This document shows positions 42,907 to 50,913 of a stretch of DNA of 64,000 nt, piece by piece. This stretch comes from Haloarcula rubripromontorii. Lineage in GTDB: Archaea; Halobacteriota; Halobacteria; Halobacteriales; Haloarculaceae. The notes below the pieces were generated by a model. The model ran no database searches. It was not told where the DNA came from and saw only the letters and a list, made by a program, of their open reading frames with translations. Location: NCBI RefSeq assembly GCF_001280425.1, contig NZ_LIUF01000004.1:62001-126000 (forward strand), written 5' to 3'. The position numbers and the translations under genes are program-made. Position 1 is the stretch's first letter. The number at the start of each line of letters is the position of its first letter.

Positions 42907-43620
42907 TCAGATGAAGTCGTCCAGACCGGACGCGTCGCCGTCGTTGTCACCCGTTCCGGGCAACGCGTCGGCGATAGCCGAGGTGAACGAGTCGAGACCG
43001 CGCGTCTGATACCAGACCGTTCCGGGACCGGTGAAGTCCATCACGAGGCCCTCGCCGCTGAGTAGCGTCGACTTGAGGCCGCCAACACGGTGGGCGTCGA
43101 AGTCGACCGACTCCTCCCAGGCGACGACGTGGTCGTTGTCGATGGTGTAGGACTCGCCGGCGTCGAGTTCGACGGTCTCCAGCCCGCCGAAGGCCTCGAT
43201 AAGGACGTTCCCGGTCCCTTTCAGCGCCAGCGGCGTGATGCTCGCGCCGGCCAGCAGCGACTGGATGCCGCCGAACTCCGAGTCGATGTCGATGTTGGGA
43301 TCGGCCGCGAGAAACGCCCCGTCGACGGCGTACAGCGTCTCACCGGTGAGTTCGTGGTGGTGAACGTCGCCGGGCGTCGGCGGGGCGAGGGTGACGGTGC
43401 CGGAACCTCCCGTGGCAGTGAACTCATTAGCGAGCAGCGATTCGCCACCCAGCATCGACTTCGCGGAGCTAAGAAGGCCGTCCCGGCTGGTTGTGGTTTC
43501 GATTTCGATCGTCGGCGAGTGGCTGACCATCGCGCCGGGTTCGGCGAGTATCGACTCGCCGCTGTCGAGGGCGGCGCGGACGTGCGTGTACGAGGGCTTG
43601 TGTGTGAGTTCGATATCCAT
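42907..43620 (-). CDS. AIM24 / TIGR00266-family protein
   Basis: A 237-residue beta-rich protein of the AIM24/TIGR00266 family. It starts MDIELTHKPSYTHVRAALDS and has GESILAEPGAMVSHSPTIEI, then LLSGEGLVMDFTGPGTVWYQ (about residues 182-201) with TRGLDSF. A Gly/Asp-rich, acidic C-terminal tail (TGDNDGDASGLDDFI) is extra. In bacteria and yeast the family is widespread but unassigned, with a mitochondrial role in yeast. It is convergent with the CBS gene, 23 nt apart. Confidence 0.85.
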   Translation of the reverse strand: MDIELTHKPSYTHVRAALDSGESILAEPGAMVSHSPTIEIETTTSRDGLLSSAKSMLGGESLLANEFTATGGSGTVTLAPPTPGDVHHHELTGETLYAVDGAFLAADPNIDIDSEFGGIQSLLAGASITPLALKGTGNVLIEAFGGLETVELDAGESYTIDNDHVVAWEESVDFDAHRVGGLKSTLLSGEGLVMDFTGPGTVWYQTRGLDSFTSAIADALPGTGDNDGDASGLDDFI

Positions 43621-43713
43621 AGAGTGTCACTGGATACGGGAATCCGGTCGTAATATCTCACAGACACTATATAAGCGTACGTGCCGGGAAAGCCGCGTCG
43701 CTCGTTGTACCGG

Positions 43714-44682
43714 TCACTCGGCCCAGTAGGCGTCGCCGGGCCGAGTCTCAAAGACAGCGCGGTCGAGTACGTCGACCGCTTTCTCCAGCCCCTCACGTGC
43801 GCTAGTGAGCGAGTCCTCGTGTTCGATAGAGAGCGCGCCGTCGTAGCCGACCATCCGCAGCGTCGACACCACGTCCTTCCAGTGGGATTCGTCGTGGCCG
43901 TAGCCGATAGAGCGGAACAGCCACGATCGGTCCGCTTCGTCCGTGTACGGCGCGGTGTCCAGCACGCCCTTCTCCCGAGCGTTGGACTCGTACACCTTCG
44001 TATCCTTGGCGTGGACGTGATGGATGGCGTCGTGGTCGCCCAGCAGGCGGATGGCCTCGGTCACGTCGATGCCCTGCCAGTACAGATGCGACGGGTCGAA
44101 GTTCGCGCCGATGCGGTCGTTCGTCCGGCGGCGCAACTCAAGCAGGCCGCGCGGTTCGTACACCAGCATGTTGGGATGCATCTCGATAGCGACATCCACA
44201 TCGTGTGCGCCCGCGTGAGCCGCGAGGTCCGACCAGTACTCGTCGGCGACGCGCCACTGGTACTCGTGGGCGTCGGCGTGCTCGGTCGGCCACGGGGCCG
44301 TAATCCAGTTCGGGACCTCGTCGTCGGGGCCGCCAGCGGGCAGCCCGGAAAACCCCGTGACGGTGTTGACGTCGAGCTGGTCGGCCAGCCGAATCGCCGC
44401 CCGGAGTTCCCGGTCGGCCTCGGCGGCGCGCTCATCGTCGGGATGGAGTGGATTGTTGTGTGTCGCCAGCGCGCTCACGTAGAGGTCGTGTTCGTCAAGG
44501 AGCGCCTGCAGTTCGGCCTGTTTCTCTTCCTCGTCGAGATACGCCTGCCGGTCGAGGTGGTCGTCACCGGGGAAGCCGCCACACCCCAGTTCGACCGCAT
44601 CGACGCCCAGGTCGCTGAGATACGCCAGCGCCTCGTCGAGTGACTGTCCGCCCAGAGGAACCGTCAGTACGCCGATATCCAT
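43714..44682 (-). CDS. Sugar-phosphate isomerase/epimerase (AP-endonuclease-2 fold)
   Basis: A 322-residue TIM-barrel protein. It starts MDIGVLTVPLGGQSLDEALA and has AVELGCGGFPGDDHLD, VDVAIEMHPNMLVYEPRGLL, IGANFDPSHLYWQGIDV (metal-site region), HHVHAKDTKVYESNAREKG and DGALSIEHEDSL. These match the sugar-phosphate isomerase/epimerase family (IolE/IolI-like). It is likely to work with the Gfo/Idh/MocA dehydrogenase at 41291-42400 in sugar or inositol use. ATG 44682 was preferred over an in-frame start at 44751. Confidence 0.85.
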   Translation of the reverse strand: MDIGVLTVPLGGQSLDEALAYLSDLGVDAVELGCGGFPGDDHLDRQAYLDEEEKQAELQALLDEHDLYVSALATHNNPLHPDDERAAEADRELRAAIRLADQLDVNTVTGFSGLPAGGPDDEVPNWITAPWPTEHADAHEYQWRVADEYWSDLAAHAGAHDVDVAIEMHPNMLVYEPRGLLELRRRTNDRIGANFDPSHLYWQGIDVTEAIRLLGDHDAIHHVHAKDTKVYESNAREKGVLDTAPYTDEADRSWLFRSIGYGHDESHWKDVVSTLRMVGYDGALSIEHEDSLTSAREGLEKAVDVLDRAVFETRPGDAYWAE

Positions 44683-44797
44683 ACCCAGCGATACAGCCGG
44701 TGTCAAAAAAAGCGTACTGCCGACGCTCTGGTCACACTGTCCGGCTAGCATGCGATACAGACCAGAAAGAATACCGAGGAGACAGGTCGGCGTAAAG

Positions 44798-44804
44798 GAT
44801 TAAC
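44798..44804 (+). promoter_or_regulatory. TATA-like element for the 3HCDH-like gene
   Basis: GATTAAC centred about 27 nt before ATG 44828; consistent with a leaderless transcript. Confidence 0.4.
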
Positions 44805-44827
44805 GCCGGGAGTGCGGTGGTACTGTC

Positions 44828-45700
44828 ATGATTGTGGCCGTACTCGGAACCGGACAGCGGGGGCGGGATATCGCACAGCGGTGTGTCCGTGCGGGCCACG
44901 AAGTGCGTCTTCGGGGAACGGATGCGACGGACGTGATGGACCGAGTCGACGAGATTCGGCGGGCACTAACCGAGGATGTCTCGGCCAGTATCGACGGAAC
45001 CACCGGACTCGAAAGTGCCGTCAGCGGCAGCGACATCAGCATCGACGTAACCGATGGCGGGAGGGACAGCCACCGAGAAGTGGTCGCCGAAGCGGAGACG
45101 ATGGTCGAGGAGGAGACGCTCATTGCCGTCAGCGACACGTCACTGTCAGTGACTGCCGTCGCAACTGGCCTGCGGAGTCCGGACCGGGCGGTCGGTCTCA
45201 ATCTTGTTGCCCCGCCGGACGGCGCTATCGTCGAGGTCGTCATCGCCGAACAAACGACAGCGGCGACCCGCGACCGAGTCACTGACTTCGTCGAGAGCCT
45301 GGACGCCTCGCCGATCGTCGTCCGCGACACACCGGGGTTTGCCGCGCTCCGACTCGAACTCGCGACTATCGCCGAAGCGATCCGGATGGTCGAGGACGGC
45401 GTCGCCGGCGTTCGTGATATCGACCGGACGTTCGAGCGTGGCGGCTCGGATCGTGACGGACCGCTCGTTCGCGCTGACCGGCACGGACTGGAAACGGTGT
45501 TGACGGCCCTAGAAGACCTCGCCGAGCGGCTCGACGAGCGGTTCGAGCCGCCGGCGCTGCTGCGTCAAAAGCTCGCGGATGGGCAACGCGGTGCAGTCTC
45601 CGGCGAAGGATTCTACGTCTGGGAAGACGGCGAGCCTACGACCGGAGCCGCCCCGGACCCGGACGTACCAACGCGAGACAGCGACCCTGATCTCAGATGA
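44828..45700 (+). CDS. 3-hydroxyacyl-CoA dehydrogenase-family protein
   Basis: A 290-residue protein with the two-domain 3HCDH layout. The NAD-binding domain begins MIVAVLGTGQRGRDIAQRCV (GxGxxG). The conserved SDTSLSVTAVATGLRSPDRA and VGLNLVAPPDGAIVEVVIAE segments follow, where the usual catalytic HFFNP is replaced by LNLVAPPDG. The C-terminal domain begins DTPGFAALRLELATIAEAIR and ends QRGAVSGEGFYVWEDGE. The active-site His that normally precedes the FNP-type motif is absent, so beta-oxidation activity is doubtful. The stop overlaps the next gene's ATG (ATGA). Confidence 0.75.
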   Translation: MIVAVLGTGQRGRDIAQRCVRAGHEVRLRGTDATDVMDRVDEIRRALTEDVSASIDGTTGLESAVSGSDISIDVTDGGRDSHREVVAEAETMVEEETLIAVSDTSLSVTAVATGLRSPDRAVGLNLVAPPDGAIVEVVIAEQTTAATRDRVTDFVESLDASPIVVRDTPGFAALRLELATIAEAIRMVEDGVAGVRDIDRTFERGGSDRDGPLVRADRHGLETVLTALEDLAERLDERFEPPALLRQKLADGQRGAVSGEGFYVWEDGEPTTGAAPDPDVPTRDSDPDLR

Positions 45701-46296
45701 GCACGCAGGAGGACACCCCGGCCGAACAGGAAAGAGAGGACGACGAGTTCGCGACCCTGTTCGACGAGCTACAGGAGCTAGAACAGCTTGTCGACTCCGA
45801 ACACGAGCGCCAGCAGGTCCGGGACGCGATGCGCGCGGCCGCGGACTCACAGGACCACGAGCCTGCGACCTTCGGACGGGTCGTTTGGGGCTTCGGACGG
45901 TCCGACCTCGCGGAGGCGTTGCTGGGCTCGCTGTTGTTCGGGATACCCATGGCTGTCGAGGGCGGGACAGTCGACGCCGGCCGCCACATCGCCCAGCATC
46001 CGCTGTATCTCGCGGCGACTGTCATCATCGCCATCGGGCTGGTCATCTCGATTCTGTACGTGGCCGACTTTCAGGACGTGCGGGTGGCGAACCCGATTTT
46101 CGGGCTGATTCCCCGGCGACTCGTCGGCGTCACCGGAACGGCGCTGGTCGTCTCCGTCGCCCTGCTTACGGGCTGGGGGCTGGTCGAGTGGTCGGCGGAC
46201 CCCGCAGTCGTCTACGAATCGGCCTGCATCTGTGCCGTGGCGTTCGTTCCGATGGCGATCGGCGCGGCGCTCGGGGACATTCTGCCCGGGAACTAG
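45697..46296 (+). CDS. DUF2391-like membrane protein
   Basis: A 199-residue protein: an acidic N-terminal coil (DDEFATLFDELQELEQLVDS) followed by about four helices (DLAEALLGSLLFGIPMAVEG, YLAATVIIAIGLVISILYVA, GVTGTALVVSVALLTGWGLV, ACICAVAFVPMAIGAALGDI). It resembles the DUF2391 family of halophile membrane proteins; function unknown. It overlaps the 3HCDH-like gene by 4 nt (ATGA), so they are translationally coupled. Confidence 0.7.
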   Translation: MSTQEDTPAEQEREDDEFATLFDELQELEQLVDSEHERQQVRDAMRAAADSQDHEPATFGRVVWGFGRSDLAEALLGSLLFGIPMAVEGGTVDAGRHIAQHPLYLAATVIIAIGLVISILYVADFQDVRVANPIFGLIPRRLVGVTGTALVVSVALLTGWGLVEWSADPAVVYESACICAVAFVPMAIGAALGDILPGN

Positions 46297-46338
46297 GGCC
46301 ATGGCAGGCTCTCGCGGTGGCGGTCGCGTTTGGCAATC

Positions 46339-46346
46339 GTTAAAAG
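46339..46346 (+). promoter_or_regulatory. TATA-like box for the zinc-finger micro-protein operon
   Basis: GTTAAAAG centred about 27 nt before ATG 46369; fits leaderless transcription of the micro-protein/aEF1-beta pair. Confidence 0.5.
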
Positions 46347-46368
46347 CCGCGGTCGGATACGGGGAGGT

Positions 46369-46548
46369 ATGAGCGAGAGCCAACAGAAACAGGCGCGCAA
46401 GTGCGTCTCGTGTGGCATCAACATCGCCGGCACGAACGCCGCCGCGTTCAAGTGCCCGGACTGTGGCCAGCAGATCTACCGCTGTGCCACCTGCCGGAAG
46501 CAGAGCAACCTCTACAAATGCCCGGACTGCGGCTTCATGGGGCCATAA
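46369..46548 (+). CDS. Zinc-finger micro-protein (HVO_2753-like)
   Basis: A 59-residue protein with two zinc-finger modules. Its Cys pairs are CVSCG, CPDCG, CATC and CPDCG, spaced in the order known for Haloferax HVO_2753, a structurally studied protein with two zinc sites. It begins [20 protein letters not shown]. It lies directly before the aEF1-beta gene with only 2 nt between, and that gene order is conserved in haloarchaea. A role in translation is therefore suspected but unproven. An upstream in-frame start at 46330 is unlikely given the TATA-like box at 46339-46346. Confidence 0.85.
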   Translation: MSESQQKQARKCVSCGINIAGTNAAAFKCPDCGQQIYRCATCRKQSNLYKCPDCGFMGP

Positions 46549-46550
46549 CA

Positions 46551-46817
46551 ATGGGGAAAGTAGCAGCCAAAATCAAAGTCATGCCGGAGAGTCCGGAAGT
46601 CGACCTCGACGACCTGCAGGAGCGTCTCGAGGGTGTGCTTCCCGAAGGAACGAAGATCAATGGATTCGAGCGCGAGGACGTCGCCTTCGGCCTCGTCGCG
46701 CTGACGCCGACGGTCATCGTCCCCGACGACACTGGCGGCACGGAAGCCGTCGAAGAGGCCTTCGCGAACGTCGATGATGTCGAGTCGGTCTCCGTCGAGA
46801 GCACCGGTCGCCTGTAA
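46551..46817 (+). CDS. ef1b: Elongation factor 1-beta (aEF1B)
   Basis: An 88-residue archaeal aEF1-beta. [20 protein letters not shown] is the typical start and [20 protein letters not shown] (about residues 46-65) matches the catalytic ferredoxin-like domain that exchanges GDP for GTP on aEF1-alpha. It follows the zinc-finger micro-protein with a 2-nt gap and is presumably translated from the same mRNA. Confidence 0.95.
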   Translation: MGKVAAKIKVMPESPEVDLDDLQERLEGVLPEGTKINGFEREDVAFGLVALTPTVIVPDDTGGTEAVEEAFANVDDVESVSVESTGRL

Positions 46818-46930
46818 TCGACTCGCCGCCGTCGTTTTCTACTTGGACCCGTAGCGACTGCAAGAGCGTGACCAGCGACAGTCGCGGAACGCACGTTTTA
46901 TTAGGGCGACCGGATTAGCGAGGAGCAAGA

Positions 46931-47221
46931 ATGCCTAGTTCAAACGGACCCCTCGAAGGAACGCGAGACAAGCTCAAGAACAAGCCCCGCGACCGCGGCA
47001 CCTCGCCGCCACAGCGCGCCGTCGAAGAGTTCGACGACGGCGAGAAGGTCCACCTCAAAATCGACCCGTCCGTGCCCAACGGGCGCTTCCACCCACGATT
47101 CGACGGTCAGACCGGGACCGTCAAAGGGACGCAGGGTGACGCGTACAAGGTCGACATCGTCGACGGTGGCAAGGAAAAGACCATCATCGTCACCGCTGCG
47201 CACCTGCGCCGGCAAGAATGA
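46931..47221 (+). CDS. rpl21e: Ribosomal protein L21e
   Basis: A 96-residue 50S ribosomal protein, with [20 protein letters not shown] and the L21e core [20 protein letters not shown] and [15 protein letters not shown] Shine-Dalgarno GGAG lies about 6 nt before the ATG, so this transcript probably has a leader; a TATA-like TTTTATTA lies about 32 nt upstream. It overlaps rpoF by 4 nt (ATGA) and so heads the L21e-Rpo4-DUF655-KsgA-HemK2 block. Confidence 0.95.
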   Translation: MPSSNGPLEGTRDKLKNKPRDRGTSPPQRAVEEFDDGEKVHLKIDPSVPNGRFHPRFDGQTGTVKGTQGDAYKVDIVDGGKEKTIIVTAAHLRRQE

Positions 47222-47574
47222 CGATATTTAAAGAGAAAGTCAGCGAGGAGTTCCTGACGGTCGCGGAGACCAAGGAGATACTCGAAGACCTCGAGATGGA
47301 GCGGGCGGCCGAGGAGGACCGCGAGATGCGCTACGAGCTCAAGCGAGCCATCGAGCACGTCAACCGGTTTGCCCTCCTCGACCCCGAGGAGTCGCTGCAA
47401 CTGGTCGAAGAGCTCGAAGAGCTTGAGAAGGTCGACACGCCGACGGCCTACAAGATCGCGAACCTGCGACCGCTGGACCGCGATGAGCTTCGGGCCGTGT
47501 TCGCCCAGGAGCGATACACGCTTGACGGTGACGAACTCGACGAGATTCTCAACATCGTCAAGCAGTACGCATAA
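47218..47574 (+). CDS. rpoF: RNA polymerase subunit Rpo4 (RpoF)
   Basis: A 118-residue Rpb4-type subunit. [20 protein letters not shown] is the conserved start; the helical core [20 protein letters not shown] and the HRDC-like end [20 protein letters not shown] follow. With Rpo7 it forms the RNA polymerase stalk and assists promoter opening and RNA binding. It overlaps L21e by 4 nt (ATGA). A 175-nt gap then separates it from DUF655, which has its own TATA-like box. Confidence 0.95.
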   Translation: MTIFKEKVSEEFLTVAETKEILEDLEMERAAEEDREMRYELKRAIEHVNRFALLDPEESLQLVEELEELEKVDTPTAYKIANLRPLDRDELRAVFAQERYTLDGDELDEILNIVKQYA

Positions 47575-47720
47575 CGAGGGACTCGTCAGTTCGGTTCTTC
47601 GCCGTTCTCTCTACGTTCACGGATGAGTAGCCATGCGAACAGTATTCGGTTCCTGCTGCGCCAGACTGACATGAAGGGAGCGACGGCGTCCCGTGAAGCG
47701 GTTCGGGGCATCCACCGGCA

Positions 47721-47728
47721 TTAAGTAT
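47721..47728 (+). promoter_or_regulatory. TATA-like box for the DUF655 gene
   Basis: TTAAGTAT centred about 26 nt before ATG 47750; supports that start over the upstream GTG at 47693. Confidence 0.5.
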
Positions 47729-47749
47729 GCTGTACTCGTACTACCTGAC

Positions 47750-48322
47750 ATGACTGAATCGGAGAGCGGCGGCGACACTATGATGGCAGCTGTCCTCGAT
47801 GTGCTCCCGCACGGACGGCCAGGAGACGACCGGCCGCAGCACCAGAAGGAGCCGCTCGCGTACGCGCTCGACATCGATGAGTTCTATATTTACGAGTTGC
47901 AGCTTGCGGATAAGGACGCTGACATCGCCTTTGGTGACCGCGTTGACTTGACGGAGTTCGGCCGCGTGACGGAAGTCGAGTTCGAGGACATCCCCAGCGG
48001 CGCCCGTTCGGAACTCGACTACGCCGTCGAAGAAGTCGTCGAGGCAAACGAGCAGCGGTTCGTCGACTTCTACAACGACGCGCAGCCGATCACACTGCGG
48101 CTCCACCAGCTGAACCTCCTGCCGGGTATCGGGAAGAAGCTCCGGAACACGATTCTCGACGAGCGAAAGCGAAAGCCCTTCGAGAGCTTCGAGGACCTCG
48201 AAGAGCGCGTTAGCGGTCTCCACAGCCCGAAGGAGACGCTTGTCGAGCGGATACTCGAGGAGCTACAGGACGATGACCTGAAGTACCGGCTGTTCGTCCG
48301 GCGGGAAGAGCAGTCCTCGTAA
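47750..48322 (+). CDS. DUF655-family nucleic-acid-binding protein
   Basis: A 190-residue protein of the archaeal DUF655 family. An OB-like N-terminal half (AVLDVLPHGRPGDDRPQHQK, with DEFYIYELQLADKDADIAFG) is followed by a helix-hairpin-helix region (LHQLNLLPGIGKKLRNTILD) and ERVSGLHSPKETLVERILEE. It is a conserved neighbour of L21e, Rpo4 and KsgA in archaea, so a link to ribosome biogenesis or RNA metabolism is likely. The start is ATG 47750. Confidence 0.88.
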   Translation: MTESESGGDTMMAAVLDVLPHGRPGDDRPQHQKEPLAYALDIDEFYIYELQLADKDADIAFGDRVDLTEFGRVTEVEFEDIPSGARSELDYAVEEVVEANEQRFVDFYNDAQPITLRLHQLNLLPGIGKKLRNTILDERKRKPFESFEDLEERVSGLHSPKETLVERILEELQDDDLKYRLFVRREEQSS

Positions 48323-48360
48323 GGCGACCCTTTTCTACCGCGACCCGCTACGGCCCGCTA

Positions 48361-49218
48361 ATGACCACGACCGAGACAGGGAGTCGGGACCCCGACGCAC
48401 TCGTCCGGCGGGCCGGGAAACGGGCCGACACCCGGCAGGACCAGCACTTCCTCGTCGACGACCGGGTGCTGGACCGGATTCCCGAGTACGCGACCGACGC
48501 GGCCATCGACACCTCGCACGTGCTGGAAATCGGTGCTGGCCCGGGCGCACTGACGGACCGTTTGCTCGCGACGGCCGAGCGCGTGACCGCAATCGAACGC
48601 GACCCGGACTTTGCGGCCCACCTCCGCGAGGAGTTCGCCGAGGAAGTCGCGGCGGACCGGCTCACTATCGTCGAGGGCGACGCACTCGAAGTTGACTTGC
48701 CGGAATTCACCGCCAGCATCTCGAATCTGCCCTACGGCGCGTCCTCGGAAATCGCCTTTCGACTCCTGCCGGAGCAGCGCCCGCTCCTGTTGATGTTCCA
48801 GCAGGAGTTCGCCGAGCGGATGGCCGCCGAGCCCGCGACAGACGATTACGGCCGGCTGTCGGTCACGGCGGGCCACTACGCCGACGTAGAGGTCGTCGAG
48901 ACGGTGCCGCCGGAGGCGTTCGACCCACAGCCCCGGGTCACGAGCGCGCTCGTCCGAACGACGCCGCGACAACCCGACTACACCGTTCCCAGCGACGACT
49001 TCTTCCTGGACTTCCTGAAGGCGGTGTTCACCCAGCGACGGAAGACGATGCGCAACGCCGTCCGCAACACGGCCCACATCTCCGGGCTGGGCGACCCCGA
49101 CGCGGTTGTCGAGGCCGCCGACGAGGACCTCATGAGCGCCCGCGCCGGGAAGCTCACGCCGGCCGATTTCGCCACGCTGGCGACACTGGCGTACGAGGTC
49201 GGCGAGCCGGAGGCCTGA
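48361..49218 (+). CDS. ksgA: 16S rRNA dimethyladenosine transferase (KsgA/Dim1)
   Basis: A 285-residue SAM-dependent methyltransferase. The SAM motif is VLEIGAGPGALTDRLLATAE (about residues 57-76), motif IV is SNLPYGASSEIAFR (NLPY) and the C-terminal small domain contains VFTQRRKTMRNAVRN. It dimethylates two adjacent adenosines near the 3' end of 16S rRNA. It follows DUF655 by 38 nt and overlaps no gene; the next gene starts 1 nt after its stop. A CCTTTTCTA element about 30 nt upstream could also serve as a promoter. Confidence 0.95.
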   Translation: MTTTETGSRDPDALVRRAGKRADTRQDQHFLVDDRVLDRIPEYATDAAIDTSHVLEIGAGPGALTDRLLATAERVTAIERDPDFAAHLREEFAEEVAADRLTIVEGDALEVDLPEFTASISNLPYGASSEIAFRLLPEQRPLLLMFQQEFAERMAAEPATDDYGRLSVTAGHYADVEVVETVPPEAFDPQPRVTSALVRTTPRQPDYTVPSDDFFLDFLKAVFTQRRKTMRNAVRNTAHISGLGDPDAVVEAADEDLMSARAGKLTPADFATLATLAYEVGEPEA

Positions 49219-49219
49219 G

Positions 49220-49849
49220 ATGGGCGAGGAGCCGAGCGACGCGGCCGACGCTGGCGGGGGCGACGACTCCGGCGACCGTCCCTCGCTGGCCGACCAGCGC
49301 GGCGTGGAATCGGTGTACCAGCCCGCTGAGGACTCGGACCTGCTGGCCCGGACAGCCCGCAAACGAGTCGATGCAGGCGATACCGTCCTCGACGTGGGGA
49401 CGGGCTCCGGCTACGTCGCGGCGACGCTCGCCGACGCCGGCGCGCGGGCGGTCGGGGTCGACGTGAGCCCGCTCGCGTGTCAGGAGGCCGCCGACAACGG
49501 CGTCACCGTCGTTCGTGGCGACCTTGTTGAACCGTTCCGTGCAGACGCCTTCGACCTCGTGGCGTTCAATCCCCCGTATCTGCCGACGCCGCCCGAACAG
49601 GAGTGGGACGACTGGATGGAACACGCACTGTCGGGGGGCGAGGACGGCCGCCGGCTCGTCGACCCGTTCCTCGAAACTGTCGAGCGCGTGCTGGCCCCGG
49701 GCGGCGAGGCACTCATGCTCGTCAGCAGTCTCACGGATCCGGACGCGGTGCGGGCGTACGCGAGCGAACACGGGCTGGCGAGCGAGCAGCTTGCGAGTGA
49801 GAACCATCCGTATGAAGCGCTCGTCGTCCTGCGGTTCTACCGCGACTGA
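49220..49849 (+). CDS. HemK2-type protein methyltransferase
   Basis: A 209-residue class I methyltransferase. The SAM motif is VLDVGTGSGYVAATLADAGA (about residues 59-78) and the catalytic NPPY motif is in LVAFNPPYLPTPPEQEW, diagnostic of N5-glutamine methyltransferases. It probably methylates the GGQ motif of release factor aRF1, by homology with HemK2/Mtq2. It starts 1 nt after ksgA and ends the block. N-terminal residues are acidic and disordered (MGEEPSDAADAGGGDDSGDR). Confidence 0.87.
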   Translation: MGEEPSDAADAGGGDDSGDRPSLADQRGVESVYQPAEDSDLLARTARKRVDAGDTVLDVGTGSGYVAATLADAGARAVGVDVSPLACQEAADNGVTVVRGDLVEPFRADAFDLVAFNPPYLPTPPEQEWDDWMEHALSGGEDGRRLVDPFLETVERVLAPGGEALMLVSSLTDPDAVRAYASEHGLASEQLASENHPYEALVVLRFYRD

Positions 49850-49878
49850 TTACTACCGTGCATTTAATCGAATAGGAA

Positions 49879-49886
49879 ATATTAAA
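49879..49886 (+). promoter_or_regulatory. TATA-like box for the split metE operon
   Basis: ATATTAAA centred about 29 nt before ATG 49912. Confidence 0.5.
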
Positions 49887-49911
49887 GCCCGTCATTTCAT
49901 AGCCCAGAGCA

Positions 49912-50910
49912 ATGACACAGGTAATCGCCACGACCCCTGGGCTCTTTCCGCTCCCGGACTGGGCCAAGGACGAACTGGCAGATCTGAAAGGCCATCAGAA
50001 GACCGACCTCATCTCGGGCGACGAGTCCGGCGAGGTCGTTGCGGCCTACGACGAAGCCCGCGAGGAAGTCATCGGCGTCCAGCAGGACGCCGGCCTTGAC
50101 CGCGTTGTCGAAGGTCAGTTCCGCTGGGACGACATGCTCGCGCACCCGCTCGCGGTCCACGACAACGTGGAGACGAAAGGCATCGTCCGCTACTACGACA
50201 ACAACAACTTCTATCGGGAGCCGGTCGTGCAGGGCGACCTTGGCGCGGACGGCGGCGACGTGGCCGCGGACCTCGGTGCGGCCGCCGACTTCGTCGACGA
50301 GGGACTGCAGGCGGTCCTCCCCGGGCCGTACTCGCTTGCGGACCTCGCTACCGACGAGCACTACGGTGACAGCGCCGACTTCCTCGACGCCATCGCCGAC
50401 TTCCTCGTTGAAGAAGTGAAGTCCTTCCCGGATGTCGAGACGCTGTTCCTGCTTGAACCGTCGCTGGTCGAGAACACGCCCGAGGACGGCGAGGACGAAC
50501 GCGCCGCCGAGGCGATCGACGCCGTGGCCTCGGCCGCCGACGCCGAAGTCGTCGCACACACCTACTGGGGCGCAATCGAGGAGAAGGCCTACGCGCACCT
50601 GATGGATGCCGACGTCGACGCCATCGGCTTCGACCTCGTGGCGAACCACGACCAGACCGTCTACAACGTTCAGGAGTACGGCACCAAAGACGACGTGGCG
50701 CTTGGCGTCGTCGACGGGCAGAACACGCTCGTCGAGTCCCCCGAGACCATCCGCGACCGTATCGACTGGTTCGAACAGCAGACCAACACCGCCTATGACA
50801 CCGTCTACGCGACGGCGAACACGGAGACGTTCTACCTCCCGGTGAACAAGTTCGAAGACAAGCTCGAAGCACTCGCAAACGCCGCGGACCTGGAGGCGGC
50901 GGAGGCATAA
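49912..50910 (+). CDS. Methionine synthase N-terminal-domain-like protein (split MetE)
   Basis: A 332-residue TIM-barrel protein resembling the N-terminal half of cobalamin-independent methionine synthase. It begins MTQVIATTPGLFPLPDWAKD and has the barrel signatures VLPGPYSLADLATDEHYGDS, TLFLLEPSLVENTPEDGEDE and AIGFDLVANHDQTVYNVQEY. The zinc-binding His-x-Cys and final Cys are not visible here; they are in the downstream gene. The pair, 3 nt apart, therefore appears to be a split MetE; the N-terminal part may bind the methyltetrahydropteroyl substrate or be regulatory. Confidence 0.8.
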   Translation: MTQVIATTPGLFPLPDWAKDELADLKGHQKTDLISGDESGEVVAAYDEAREEVIGVQQDAGLDRVVEGQFRWDDMLAHPLAVHDNVETKGIVRYYDNNNFYREPVVQGDLGADGGDVAADLGAAADFVDEGLQAVLPGPYSLADLATDEHYGDSADFLDAIADFLVEEVKSFPDVETLFLLEPSLVENTPEDGEDERAAEAIDAVASAADAEVVAHTYWGAIEEKAYAHLMDADVDAIGFDLVANHDQTVYNVQEYGTKDDVALGVVDGQNTLVESPETIRDRIDWFEQQTNTAYDTVYATANTETFYLPVNKFEDKLEALANAADLEAAEA

Positions 50911-50913
50911 CCC

